Part shown: positions 1 through 5,133 of the stretch, piece by piece | Position numbering within the stretch: position 1 is the stretch's first letter | Layout: each line of letters begins with the position of its first letter | Assembly (NCBI GenBank): GCA_903889845.1 | Contig: CAISZB010000073.1 | Location: 1 to 5,133 of the forward strand | Direction: 5' to 3' | DNA length: 5,133 bases | Origin: an uncultured Verrucomicrobium sp. | Lineage (GTDB): Bacteria > Verrucomicrobiota > Verrucomicrobiia > Methylacidiphilales > GAS474 | Notes under the pieces: generated by a model | The model's database searches: none | What the model saw: the letters and a program-made list of their open reading frames with translations, nothing else | Told to the model about the DNA's origin: nothing | Translations under genes and position numbers: made by a program

Positions 1-867
1 AGCTTCGTCGTCGAGACGCGGAGCGGCAACACGCCGAAGCCCGACGCCTCCTGGTACCCCTGGACGGCGCTGCGGGACGGGCGTTCCGCCTCCCCCGCGT
101 CGCGCTACTTCCAGTATCGCCTCGATCCCGGCACCGGTTCCGTCACGCGGGTCTCTGTCGCCTACCTGCCGAAGAACCTGCCGCCGAAGCTCGCCCGCCT
201 CGCCCTCCTCGACCCCGGCGTCGGCTACATCACCGTCCCGCCCGCCACCCAGCCCCCGCAGGCGAAGAGCGCCGACCAGATCTACCAGGACGCCCTGGGG
301 AACGGCGTCAGCGTCCGCAACGGCTCCCAGGCCCATTACCAGCCCGTCTTCTCGAAGGGCTACCTCACCGCCGTCTGGCGGGCCACCGACCCCAATGGGG
401 ACACCCTCCAATACACCCTCTTCTCCCGCGCCGAGGGGGAGAAGGAGTGGCGGCAATTGGCAAAGGAACTCGACGATCCCGTCTTCAGCTGGGACGTCAG
501 CGGCTGGCCCGATGGTCGCTACCGGCTGAAGGTCGTCGCCACCGACAAGCCCTCCAACCCCGACGCCGACGCCCTGACCGACGAGCTGGTCGGCCCCGTC
601 TTCACCGTCGACAACACCCCGCCCGTCATCCGCGTCGAGTCGGGGCGGTCGCGCTCCGTCGCCTTCACCGTCACCGACGAGGCGAGCGGCATTGTCTCCG
701 TCTCTGTCTCGAAGGACGGCAACGACTTCAAGGACCTCGTCCCCGCCGAGGGGACCCTCGACCCCCGTAAGGAGGCCTTCCGCTATCAACTGAAGGAGGG
801 CGAAGTCCTCTACATCCGCGCCGAGGACCAGGCCGGAAATGTGGCGAGCTTTTTGGTGAAGCCGTAG
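1..867 (+). CDS. C-terminal part of a propeller/Ig-like domain protein (5' end outside window)
   Basis: The frame is open from the first base to a TAG at 865-867, giving 288 residues with no plausible start near the left edge, so this is the C-terminal part of a longer protein. Residues 1-56 carry a segment of the type SGNT-PD-SW-W followed by ASRYFQYR and VAYLP-N-PP. I know this pattern from C-terminal ends of large beta-propeller proteins in Verrucomicrobiota and Acidobacteriota. Residues about 120-205 form an Ig/Fn3-like module (WRATDPNGDTLQYTL, then WPDGRYRLKVVATDKPSNP) ending in VDNTPPVI. Residues 206-288 form a second beta-sandwich-like module with TVTDEASGI and the closing AEDQAGNVASF. 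Such domains are usually extracellular and mediate binding or structure; no catalytic motif is visible here. The next gene starts 22 bp downstream on the same strand, so co-transcription is possible. The propeller part is inferred, as it lies outside the window. Confidence 0.85.
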   Translation, partial: SFVVETRSGNTPKPDASWYPWTALRDGRSASPASRYFQYRLDPGTGSVTRVSVAYLPKNLPPKLARLALLDPGVGYITVPPATQPPQAKSADQIYQDALGNGVSVRNGSQAHYQPVFSKGYLTAVWRATDPNGDTLQYTLFSRAEGEKEWRQLAKELDDPVFSWDVSGWPDGRYRLKVVATDKPSNPDADALTDELVGPVFTVDNTPPVIRVESGRSRSVAFTVTDEASGIVSVSVSKDGNDFKDLVPAEGTLDPRKEAFRYQLKEGEVLYIRAEDQAGNVASFLVKP

Positions 868-879
868 GGGAAACGAAGC

Positions 880-883
880 GGAG
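880..883 (+). promoter_or_regulatory. Shine-Dalgarno-like GGAG
   Basis: GGAG lies 6 bases before the ATG at 890. It supports that start, which also yields a complete signal peptide. The two downstream plus-strand genes lack a comparably placed motif at their upstream-most candidate starts, so this is the only classical ribosome binding site of the three starts visible here. Confidence 0.5.
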
Positions 884-889
884 CGTGAA

Positions 890-2530
890 ATGAGAGTTTG
901 GATTCTCGCATCGATCTTGGTGCTCGTTTCGGGTCCTGTTTTTGGGGAGACCATCACCCGCGCCCAGGCAAAGGAGGCGTGGGCGAAGGCCGACAAGCTG
1001 CTCGATTCAGCCGCCTCAGAGGACGACTACCGGAAGGTCCTGGAGGTGATCCAGCCGCTCGCTGACGCCGGGTTGGCCGAGGCGCAAAACACGCTCGGCT
1101 GGATGTATGATCGGGGAAGGGGGCTTTCCTACGATCCCCGGCTTGCCATTGCCTGGTACACGAAGGCGGCCCTTGCGGGGGAACCGTTCTCCGCCACCCG
1201 GCTCGGGGACATCTATTCCCGGGGGCGCCTCGGCCAGCCGGTCGATATGGCGGCGGCCAGGAAGTGGTATGAGGTCGGGGAGAAGAAAGGGCTGCCGCAT
1301 GCCGGGGTCTCCCTGGCCTTCCAGGAGGTGAAGGGCGAAGGGGGGCCGGTCGATCGGGCGCAGGCGCTCCAGACGATCTACGGCGTCTCCGACCCCAGCC
1401 GGGACAAGGAAGCCCAATCCTGCCTCGCCTTCCTTTATGCGACGGAGGGGGAAGGGGTTCCCCGGAATCCGACCCTGGCGCTCATGTGGTGCCGGTTATG
1501 CGGCGACGGGATCGAGTGGATCTCGACCCTTCAATCCGATCTGGAGGCGACGCTGTCCCGGGACGAAATCGCCCGGGCGACGGCGTCGGCCGACGAATGC
1601 CGCCGCGTCGTGCAGGCCGGAGGGGTGGTCGCCCCGTCCGAGACCCTGGCCGACGGAAGGATCGACTACGATCCCGACCCCGCATGGCGGGAGATTCCCA
1701 TGCCGCGGATGGCGCACCTGCTGGTTCCGGTCAAGATCGCGGGGCAGGGGCCGTTCAATTTCATCCTCGATACGGGGTTCTCGTACTCCTGCATCGACGG
1801 CAAGCTGGCGAAGAAACTCGGATTGAAGCAGGGAGGCTTGCTTAAGACGTACGGCCAGGCCAGGCCGGTCTATCTGGCTGACGGGACGATTTTTCGCCAC
1901 AGCCTCGCGCAGGCCGCCTTCGTCGATCTTTCCCTGGATGAGGTGAACCGCCACTCCCCGACCCGCATCGATGGATTCATCGGGTACAATCTGCTGAACC
2001 ATTTCGTCGTCGAGATCAACTATCGGAAGAGCGCCATCCGGCTTTCCGATCCCGCCCGCTATTCCTATGCGGGTGCGGGGACGAGTGTCCCCCTGCAATT
2101 CAGGGTCGGGCATCCCTATCTTTCCGGCACGTTTCAGACCCTCTCTGGCCAGTCGATTCCGGCTCAAATCCTGGTCGACACGGGAAGCGACGATGAAGTT
2201 TTTTTCACCGCGAGATCCCGCCAACAACTCGATTTCCCGACTCTGGTCCCGAAGGTATTCCCGTGCAAGGAGGCCAGCATGGTCGATGGGCTCTATGAAA
2301 GGGTGGCAGGCCGATTTCAGGCGTTTTCCTGCGGGGGTGTGTCGGTTCCCTTTCCCATCGCCTCCTGTTATTCCAAATGGGAATTCAGCAACACGGGTTT
2401 TGCCATCGGCGGGGGGTTGCTCAGCCGCTTCAATGTGGTCTTCGACTACTCCCGCAGTCGCCTCATCCTTGAGCCGACCGAATGGCTTTCGGTTCCCAAA
2501 ACCGATCCTTACATGGAGCAGGGCCTTTGA
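890..2530 (+). CDS. Exported Sel1-repeat / retropepsin-like aspartic protease fusion
   Basis: This 546-residue protein starts with a signal peptide (MRVWILASILVLVSGPVFG, probable cleavage after G19), so it should act in the periplasm or outside the cell. Residues about 64-205 hold Sel1-like helical repeats: two clear ones (64-99 with AEAQNTLGWMYDRG and AIAWYTKAALAG; 100-135 with ATRLGDIYSRG and ARKWYEVGEKKG) and two degenerate ones (136-165, 173-205). Such repeats usually bind proteins. A linker with a CxxC (C201, C204) leads to a two-lobed aspartic protease: lobe 1 has ILDTGFS (D294) and DGFIGYNLL (361-369); lobe 2 has LVDTGSD (D430) and FAIGGGLLSRF (503-513). DTG plus a hydrophobic-Gly motif in each lobe is the retropepsin/pepsin active-site layout, so the two aspartates are the likely catalytic pair. 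Substrate is unknown. Codon use is less GC-biased than in the flanking genes. The domain calls are strong; proteolytic activity is inferred. Confidence 0.88.
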   Translation: MRVWILASILVLVSGPVFGETITRAQAKEAWAKADKLLDSAASEDDYRKVLEVIQPLADAGLAEAQNTLGWMYDRGRGLSYDPRLAIAWYTKAALAGEPFSATRLGDIYSRGRLGQPVDMAAARKWYEVGEKKGLPHAGVSLAFQEVKGEGGPVDRAQALQTIYGVSDPSRDKEAQSCLAFLYATEGEGVPRNPTLALMWCRLCGDGIEWISTLQSDLEATLSRDEIARATASADECRRVVQAGGVVAPSETLADGRIDYDPDPAWREIPMPRMAHLLVPVKIAGQGPFNFILDTGFSYSCIDGKLAKKLGLKQGGLLKTYGQARPVYLADGTIFRHSLAQAAFVDLSLDEVNRHSPTRIDGFIGYNLLNHFVVEINYRKSAIRLSDPARYSYAGAGTSVPLQFRVGHPYLSGTFQTLSGQSIPAQILVDTGSDDEVFFTARSRQQLDFPTLVPKVFPCKEASMVDGLYERVAGRFQAFSCGGVSVPFPIASCYSKWEFSNTGFAIGGGLLSRFNVVFDYSRSRLILEPTEWLSVPKTDPYMEQGL

Positions 2531-2573
2531 ATCCGGCGGGGATCGGCCCGCTCGGCCCGTTCAGGAAGCGGTA

Positions 2574-2601
2574 TTGAGGATTCCCCGGGAACTGGTAGCA
2601 T
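2574..2601 (+). promoter_or_regulatory. Candidate sigma-70 promoter, TTGAGG-N16-TAGCAT
   Basis: TTGAGG (2574-2579) and TAGCAT (2596-2601) are separated by 16 bases; TGG directly before the -10 gives a partial extended -10. The -10 fits TAnnnT, the most conserved positions of the sigma-70 hexamer. Only 10 bases separate it from the ATG at 2612, and the ATG at 2600 overlaps the -10 itself. Transcription would then begin at or just before 2612. The match is weak on its own, but the same layout recurs before the gene at 3363. Confidence 0.4.
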
Positions 2602-2611
2602 GAAGGCCTCC

Positions 2612-3298
2612 ATGCCCCGCTTCCCCGCCTCCGCCTACCTCGATCTCTCGAAGACCGCCCACGCCGCCCTCTTTGCCGAGGGGGAGGAGGTCTGGCAGGT
2701 CTTGCCGAAGCTCAAGGACTACCTGGCGGCGAACCTGAAGCCCGGCTTCCACGGGAAGAAGATCGGCGCGCCGTGGATCGGGGAGAACGTCTTCATCGGG
2801 GAGGGGACCGTCGTCGAGCCGGGCGCGGTGATCAAGGGCCCGGCCTGGATCGGGGCCGGGTGCGAGATCCGCGCCGGGGCCTATATCCGGGAGAACGTGA
2901 TCGTCGGGGACGGCGCGGTCCTCGGCAACTCGTGCGAGTTCAAGAACGCCCTCCTCTTCGACGGGGCGCAGGTTCCCCACTACACCTACGTCGGCGATTC
3001 CGTGCTCGGCCACAAGGCGCACCTCGGTGCCGGGGTCATCCTCTCGAACTTCAAACTGGCCGGGGACGAGGTCGTCCTCCGGCTGGCCAACGGGGAGACC
3101 GTCCGGACGGGGCTGCGGAAATTCGGCGCCATTGTCGGCGACCGGGCCGAGGTCGGCTGCAAGGTGGTCCTCAACCCCGGCTCGATCCTGGGCCGCGATG
3201 TCCTCCTCTATCCCGGTACCGTCTGGCATGGTGTCTTGCCCGAGGCGACGATCGTCAAGCACCGGCCCAATTACGACCTTCGGCCTCGGAGGAAGTAA
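2612..3298 (+). CDS. Left-handed beta-helix sugar-phosphate acetyltransferase, GlmU C-terminal-like
   Basis: The 228-residue product has a short helical N-terminus (about 8-44), then hexapeptide repeats of a left-handed beta-helix (IGENVFIGEGTVVEPGAVIKG at 56-76 and on to about 210), with a loop at 148-167. It resembles the acetyltransferase half of GlmU, which N-acetylates glucosamine-1-phosphate for peptidoglycan and lipid A precursors. Aligned from memory to E. coli GlmU, H123 in PHYTYVGD matches catalytic H363; R93, K111, Y126 and N146 match R333, K351, Y366 and N386; H137 replaces N377. The nucleotidyltransferase half is absent, so UDP-sugar formation would need another protein. A cytosolic acyltransferase on a sugar phosphate is likely; the exact sugar is uncertain, and related folds occur in LpxA and in glucose-1-phosphate thymidylyltransferase-like proteins. 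The start at 2612 is preferred because GAAGG lies 5 bases before it and a promoter-like -10 covers the alternative ATG at 2600 (232 residues). Confidence 0.85.
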   Translation: MPRFPASAYLDLSKTAHAALFAEGEEVWQVLPKLKDYLAANLKPGFHGKKIGAPWIGENVFIGEGTVVEPGAVIKGPAWIGAGCEIRAGAYIRENVIVGDGAVLGNSCEFKNALLFDGAQVPHYTYVGDSVLGHKAHLGAGVILSNFKLAGDEVVLRLANGETVRTGLRKFGAIVGDRAEVGCKVVLNPGSILGRDVLLYPGTVWHGVLPEATIVKHRPNYDLRPRRK

Positions 3299-3327
3299 GA
3301 GAGAGGGAGGGGCATTCCGGGCCGGGA

Positions 3328-3355
3328 TTGAAAATCCCCCGTTTTCTGCTACCGT
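3328..3355 (+). promoter_or_regulatory. Candidate sigma-70 promoter, TTGAAA-N16-TACCGT
   Basis: TTGAAA (3328-3333, five of six to TTGACA) is followed after 16 bases by TACCGT (3350-3355), which fits TAnnnT and is preceded by TGC, an extended -10. Seven bases separate it from the ATG at 3363, the distance at which transcription normally starts. The mRNA would therefore be leaderless, which agrees with the absence of a Shine-Dalgarno sequence there. It sits in the 64-base gap after the preceding gene. Confidence 0.5.
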
Positions 3356-3362
3356 CTCCAGC

Positions 3363-4472
3363 ATGGTCCGCCGGGTTCTGTTCCTTTCCCTTCTCCTGGC
3401 CTGCCCTTTTGCGTCCCTTTTCGTCTTCGCGCCCGGGGCGGGGGCGCAAAGCCTGCAGTCGTCCGACGGCACGGCGGTGCCTGCCTCGATCCAGCCGAAT
3501 TCCGGGAACCCGAATCTCCTCTTCCGCGACGGATTGACCAACGTGGAACTGCAGGACACCTCCTCCACCCCCTCCCTGCGCGATCTCGCGGCCGGGACGG
3601 TCTGGGAGGGGAAGGGCGTCGTCCTGCGCCAGACGGTGACGGACAAACTTTCCCTGGAGGGCCAATCGGCGGTCAATGCGACCCAGCCGGGCGACCTGCC
3701 GACGGTGGCGGCCCTCTCCGGTTCCGGCACCACGGCGGCCTCGGGCAAGACCGGCCTCGCGGCGAAGTGGAAGCCGGCGGAGCCCCTCTTCGTCTCCTTC
3801 TCGACGACGAGCGAGGCGACCCTCAACCGCGACCGCGACCTGGGGCAGAGCACTGCGACCCTGAGCCGGGACACGCAGGAGATGAAGACGGAGTGGAAGG
3901 CCCTCTCCGCGACGAAGCTTTCGCTGAAGCTGACCCAGGAAAAACTCCAAAGCTCCGCCTCCTACGACGCGCGGACCTCCGCGACGGTCCAGTTCAGCCA
4001 GGGCCTGGGGAAGACGGGCCTGACGTGGAACCTCAGCCGGGGCTGGAAGAACGAGCGTCCCGACAGCACGAACCCGGCTTCGGAGATGGTCGGCGGCGTC
4101 AACTCGACCTCCTTCGACTGGGACGCCGCCGCCGGGACGAAGCTTTCCCTGGGCGGCTCGTGGGGGGAGATGGACACCCCGGCCAGCGCGACGCGGGAAT
4201 CGACGCGGGACCTCTTCCTGAAGTGGGACCGCGCCCTCTCCCAGCGAGTCCGCCTCCAGATGGGGGCCAGCTACGGGACGAAGAGCGACACCCTCGACGG
4301 CGTCCCCTACTGGGAAGGGGAGCAGGCGACGGTGAGGATGGGGCAGAAAATGACCCTTTCCGACACAGCCTCGGCCCTCTTCGAGGTGAAGCACTCCGTC
4401 GCCCAGGAGAACGGCGCCGGATGGAAGACCGACGAGTCGGCGGCGACGTTCTCGCTGCGGAAGATGTTTTGA
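3363..4472 (+). CDS. Predicted outer-membrane beta-barrel protein, family unknown
   Basis: I do not recognise a family. The 369-residue product begins with a signal peptide (MVRR, a hydrophobic stretch, likely cleavage after AGA at residue 28). The mature part is rich in Ser, Thr, Gly and amphipathic strands arranged as hairpins with short turns: around 84-105 (KGVVLRQTVTDKLSLEGQ), 176-195 (TEWKALSATKLSLKLTQE), 207-228, 249-268 (TSFDWDAAAGTKLSLGGSWG), 283-305 (DLFLKWDRALSQRVRLQMGA) and 322-347. The protein ends in SLRKMF; a C-terminal phenylalanine on a last beta-strand is the usual signal for insertion by the BAM complex. Roughly 14-16 strands are plausible by eye, which suits a small barrel or porin-like channel. 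The frame is open upstream of 3363, but only this ATG gives an intact signal peptide and it directly follows a promoter-like motif. It converges with the sigma-factor gene on a shared terminator. The function and substrate are unknown. Confidence 0.8.
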   Translation: MVRRVLFLSLLLACPFASLFVFAPGAGAQSLQSSDGTAVPASIQPNSGNPNLLFRDGLTNVELQDTSSTPSLRDLAAGTVWEGKGVVLRQTVTDKLSLEGQSAVNATQPGDLPTVAALSGSGTTAASGKTGLAAKWKPAEPLFVSFSTTSEATLNRDRDLGQSTATLSRDTQEMKTEWKALSATKLSLKLTQEKLQSSASYDARTSATVQFSQGLGKTGLTWNLSRGWKNERPDSTNPASEMVGGVNSTSFDWDAAAGTKLSLGGSWGEMDTPASATRESTRDLFLKWDRALSQRVRLQMGASYGTKSDTLDGVPYWEGEQATVRMGQKMTLSDTASALFEVKHSVAQENGAGWKTDESAATFSLRKMF

Positions 4473-4492
4473 GTCCAGGCCCGGGTTGCGGG

Positions 4493-4530
4493 CACAAAAA
4501 AGGCCGGGATTGCTCCCGGCCTTTTTTGTG
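4493..4530. terminator. Bidirectional intrinsic terminator
   Basis: A perfect inverted repeat has 17-base arms (4493-4509 and 4514-4530) and a 4-base loop TTGC. The core stem is GGCCGGGA/TCCCGGCC, flanked by A6 (4496-4501) and T6 (4522-4527). Either strand therefore reads as a GC-rich stem followed by six U, so it can end transcription of the plus-strand barrel gene (stop at 4472) and of the minus-strand rpoD gene (stop at 4544). Confidence 0.93.
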
Positions 4531-4556
4531 GCGCTCTTTCTCCTTAGAAAGAGCGC
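4531..4556. repeat. Second hairpin, containing the rpoD stop codon
   Basis: GCGCTCTTTC (4531-4540) is perfectly complementary to GAAAGAGCGC (4547-4556); one more T-A pair leaves a loop of four bases (4542-4545). It abuts the bidirectional terminator with no gap. The TAA stop of the minus-strand sigma-factor gene (4544-4546) lies at the loop, so the last sense codons form one arm. No U-tract follows directly, so it is not a complete terminator alone; it may protect the mRNA 3' end or aid the neighbouring terminator. Confidence 0.7.
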
Positions 4557-5133
4557 TCGGCTTCCAAAAAGCCGTGCAGATGCCGCAGCCGGGTCGGGTG
4601 GCGCATCTTGCGGAGGGCCTTCGCCTCGATCTGCCGGATCCGTTCGCGGGTGACGCGGAACTGGCGGCCCACTTCCTCCAACGTGCGGGAGTAGCCGTCG
4701 ACCAGGCCGAAGCGCTGTTCGATGACGGCCCGTTCCCGTTCCGTGAGGGTGTGGAGGACGTGCTTGATCTTCTCCTTGAGGAGGGCGTAGGCCGTCATCT
4801 CGGAGGGGTTCTCCGCCGTCTTGTCCTCGATGAAGTCGCCGAACGTCGTGTCGTCGCTGTCGCCGACCTGGGCCTGGAGGGAGATGGGCTGCTGCGCCAT
4901 CTTCAGGATCGCGCGGACGCGCTCCACGGCCATCTGGATTTCGTCGGAGATTTCCTCCGGCGTCGGCTCGCGGCCGAATTCCTGGACCAGCTGCTTCTGC
5001 ACGCGCATCAGCTTGTTGATCGTCTCGATCATGTGGACCGGGATGCGGATCGTCCGCGCCTGGTCGGCGATGGAGCGGGTGATCGCCTGCCGGATCCACC
5101 ACGTGGCGTAGGTGGAGAACTTGTACCCGCGGC
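4544..5133 (-). CDS. rpoD: Primary RNA polymerase sigma-70 factor, C-terminal part
   Basis: The frame runs from the right window edge to a TAA at 4544-4546, giving the last 195 residues; the N-terminus lies outside. Residues 1-33 begin [20 protein letters not shown] and continue [13 protein letters not shown], the hallmark region 2.3-2.4 of primary sigma factors that melts and recognises the -10 element. Residues about 34-86 are region 3 ([11 protein letters not shown], then [12 protein letters not shown]). Residues about 120-180 are region 4, with [15 protein letters not shown] and the -35-binding helix-turn-helix [20 protein letters not shown]. The protein ends [18 protein letters not shown]. 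All regions present match housekeeping sigma factors rather than alternative ones. It directs RNA polymerase core to most promoters in the cytoplasm, and its conserved -10 region fits the TAnnnT motifs proposed in this window. It is convergent with the barrel gene, 71 bases apart between stops. Confidence 0.97.
   Translation of the reverse strand, partial: RGYKFSTYATWWIRQAITRSIADQARTIRIPVHMIETINKLMRVQKQLVQEFGREPTPEEISDEIQMAVERVRAILKMAQQPISLQAQVGDSDDTTFGDFIEDKTAENPSEMTAYALLKEKIKHVLHTLTERERAVIEQRFGLVDGYSRTLEEVGRQFRVTRERIRQIEAKALRKMRHPTRLRHLHGFLEAERSF

Noticed and set aside
1496..2227. A 243-codon open frame on the minus strand
   Set aside because: It is antisense to the protease domain, whose plus-strand frame carries two DTG motifs in proper context.
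2531..2573. A terminator after the protease gene
   Set aside because: GC-rich repeats of CGGCCCG are present but do not form a convincing stem and no T-run follows.
3324..3338. GGGATT-GAA-AATCCC hairpin before a T4 run as a terminator for the acetyltransferase gene
   Set aside because: The stem is only 6 bp and half A/T, the T-run is short and offset by several bases, and the same bases fit better as the -35 region and spacer of the barrel gene's promoter.
3027..3362. An upstream start extending the barrel protein by 112 residues
   Set aside because: It would overlap most of the acetyltransferase gene's 3' part, give an Arg/Ser-rich non-protein-like leader, and bury the signal peptide.
2561..3874. 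A 437-codon open frame on the minus strand
   Set aside because: It is antisense to the acetyltransferase gene and part of the barrel gene. Its low-complexity Arg/Pro/Asp-rich product mirrors the hexapeptide repeats of the true gene.
3255..5102. A 615-codon open frame on the minus strand
   Set aside because: It lies antisense to the barrel gene and out of frame with rpoD. Its translation is Pro/Arg/Gly-rich with no recognisable domain, typical of a GC-rich shadow frame, and the bidirectional terminator falls inside it.

Overview
The window is GC-rich, densely coding DNA, most likely from a Verrucomicrobiota (PVC group) bacterium, perhaps near Opitutales. This rests on recognised protein types: a primary sigma-70 factor with a perfectly conserved region 2.3-2.4, and a C-terminal propeller/Ig-like protein with a phrase pattern I associate with Verrucomicrobiota and Acidobacteriota. 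The phylum call is an inference of moderate confidence. No search was run.

Layout, left to right. (1) 1-867, plus strand: the 3' end of a large protein whose remaining part is a propeller-edge segment followed by two Ig/Fn3-like modules. (2) 890-2530, plus: an exported protein that joins Sel1-like helical repeats to a two-lobed retropepsin-like aspartic protease. Its codon use is visibly less GC-biased than that of its neighbours. (3) 2612-3298, plus: a left-handed beta-helix sugar-phosphate acyltransferase resembling the acetyltransferase half of GlmU but without the nucleotidyltransferase half. (4) 3363-4472, plus: an exported protein with the hallmarks of a small outer-membrane beta-barrel, of no family I recognise. 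(5) 4544-5133, minus: the C-terminal part of the primary sigma factor RpoD, running off the right edge. Genes 4 and 5 converge on a compact block of hairpins that includes a perfect 17-bp-arm bidirectional terminator.

The plus-strand genes share an envelope theme (export signals, periplasmic protease, possible cell-wall precursor enzyme, outer-membrane barrel), but nothing in the sequence ties them into one pathway. The first two are only 22 bp apart and could be co-transcribed. Genes 3 and 4 each have a TTGRRR-N16-TAnnnT promoter-like motif almost abutting the start codon. That suggests separate transcription with leaderless or near-leaderless mRNAs.

I saw no mobile element, CRISPR array, tRNA, rRNA or riboswitch. 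The most notable items are the Sel1/aspartic-protease fusion, the stand-alone GlmU-like acetyltransferase with most of its active site intact, the repeated start-adjacent promoter layout, and the rpoD stop codon inside a hairpin loop. I do not see convincing evidence of a wholly new multi-gene system.
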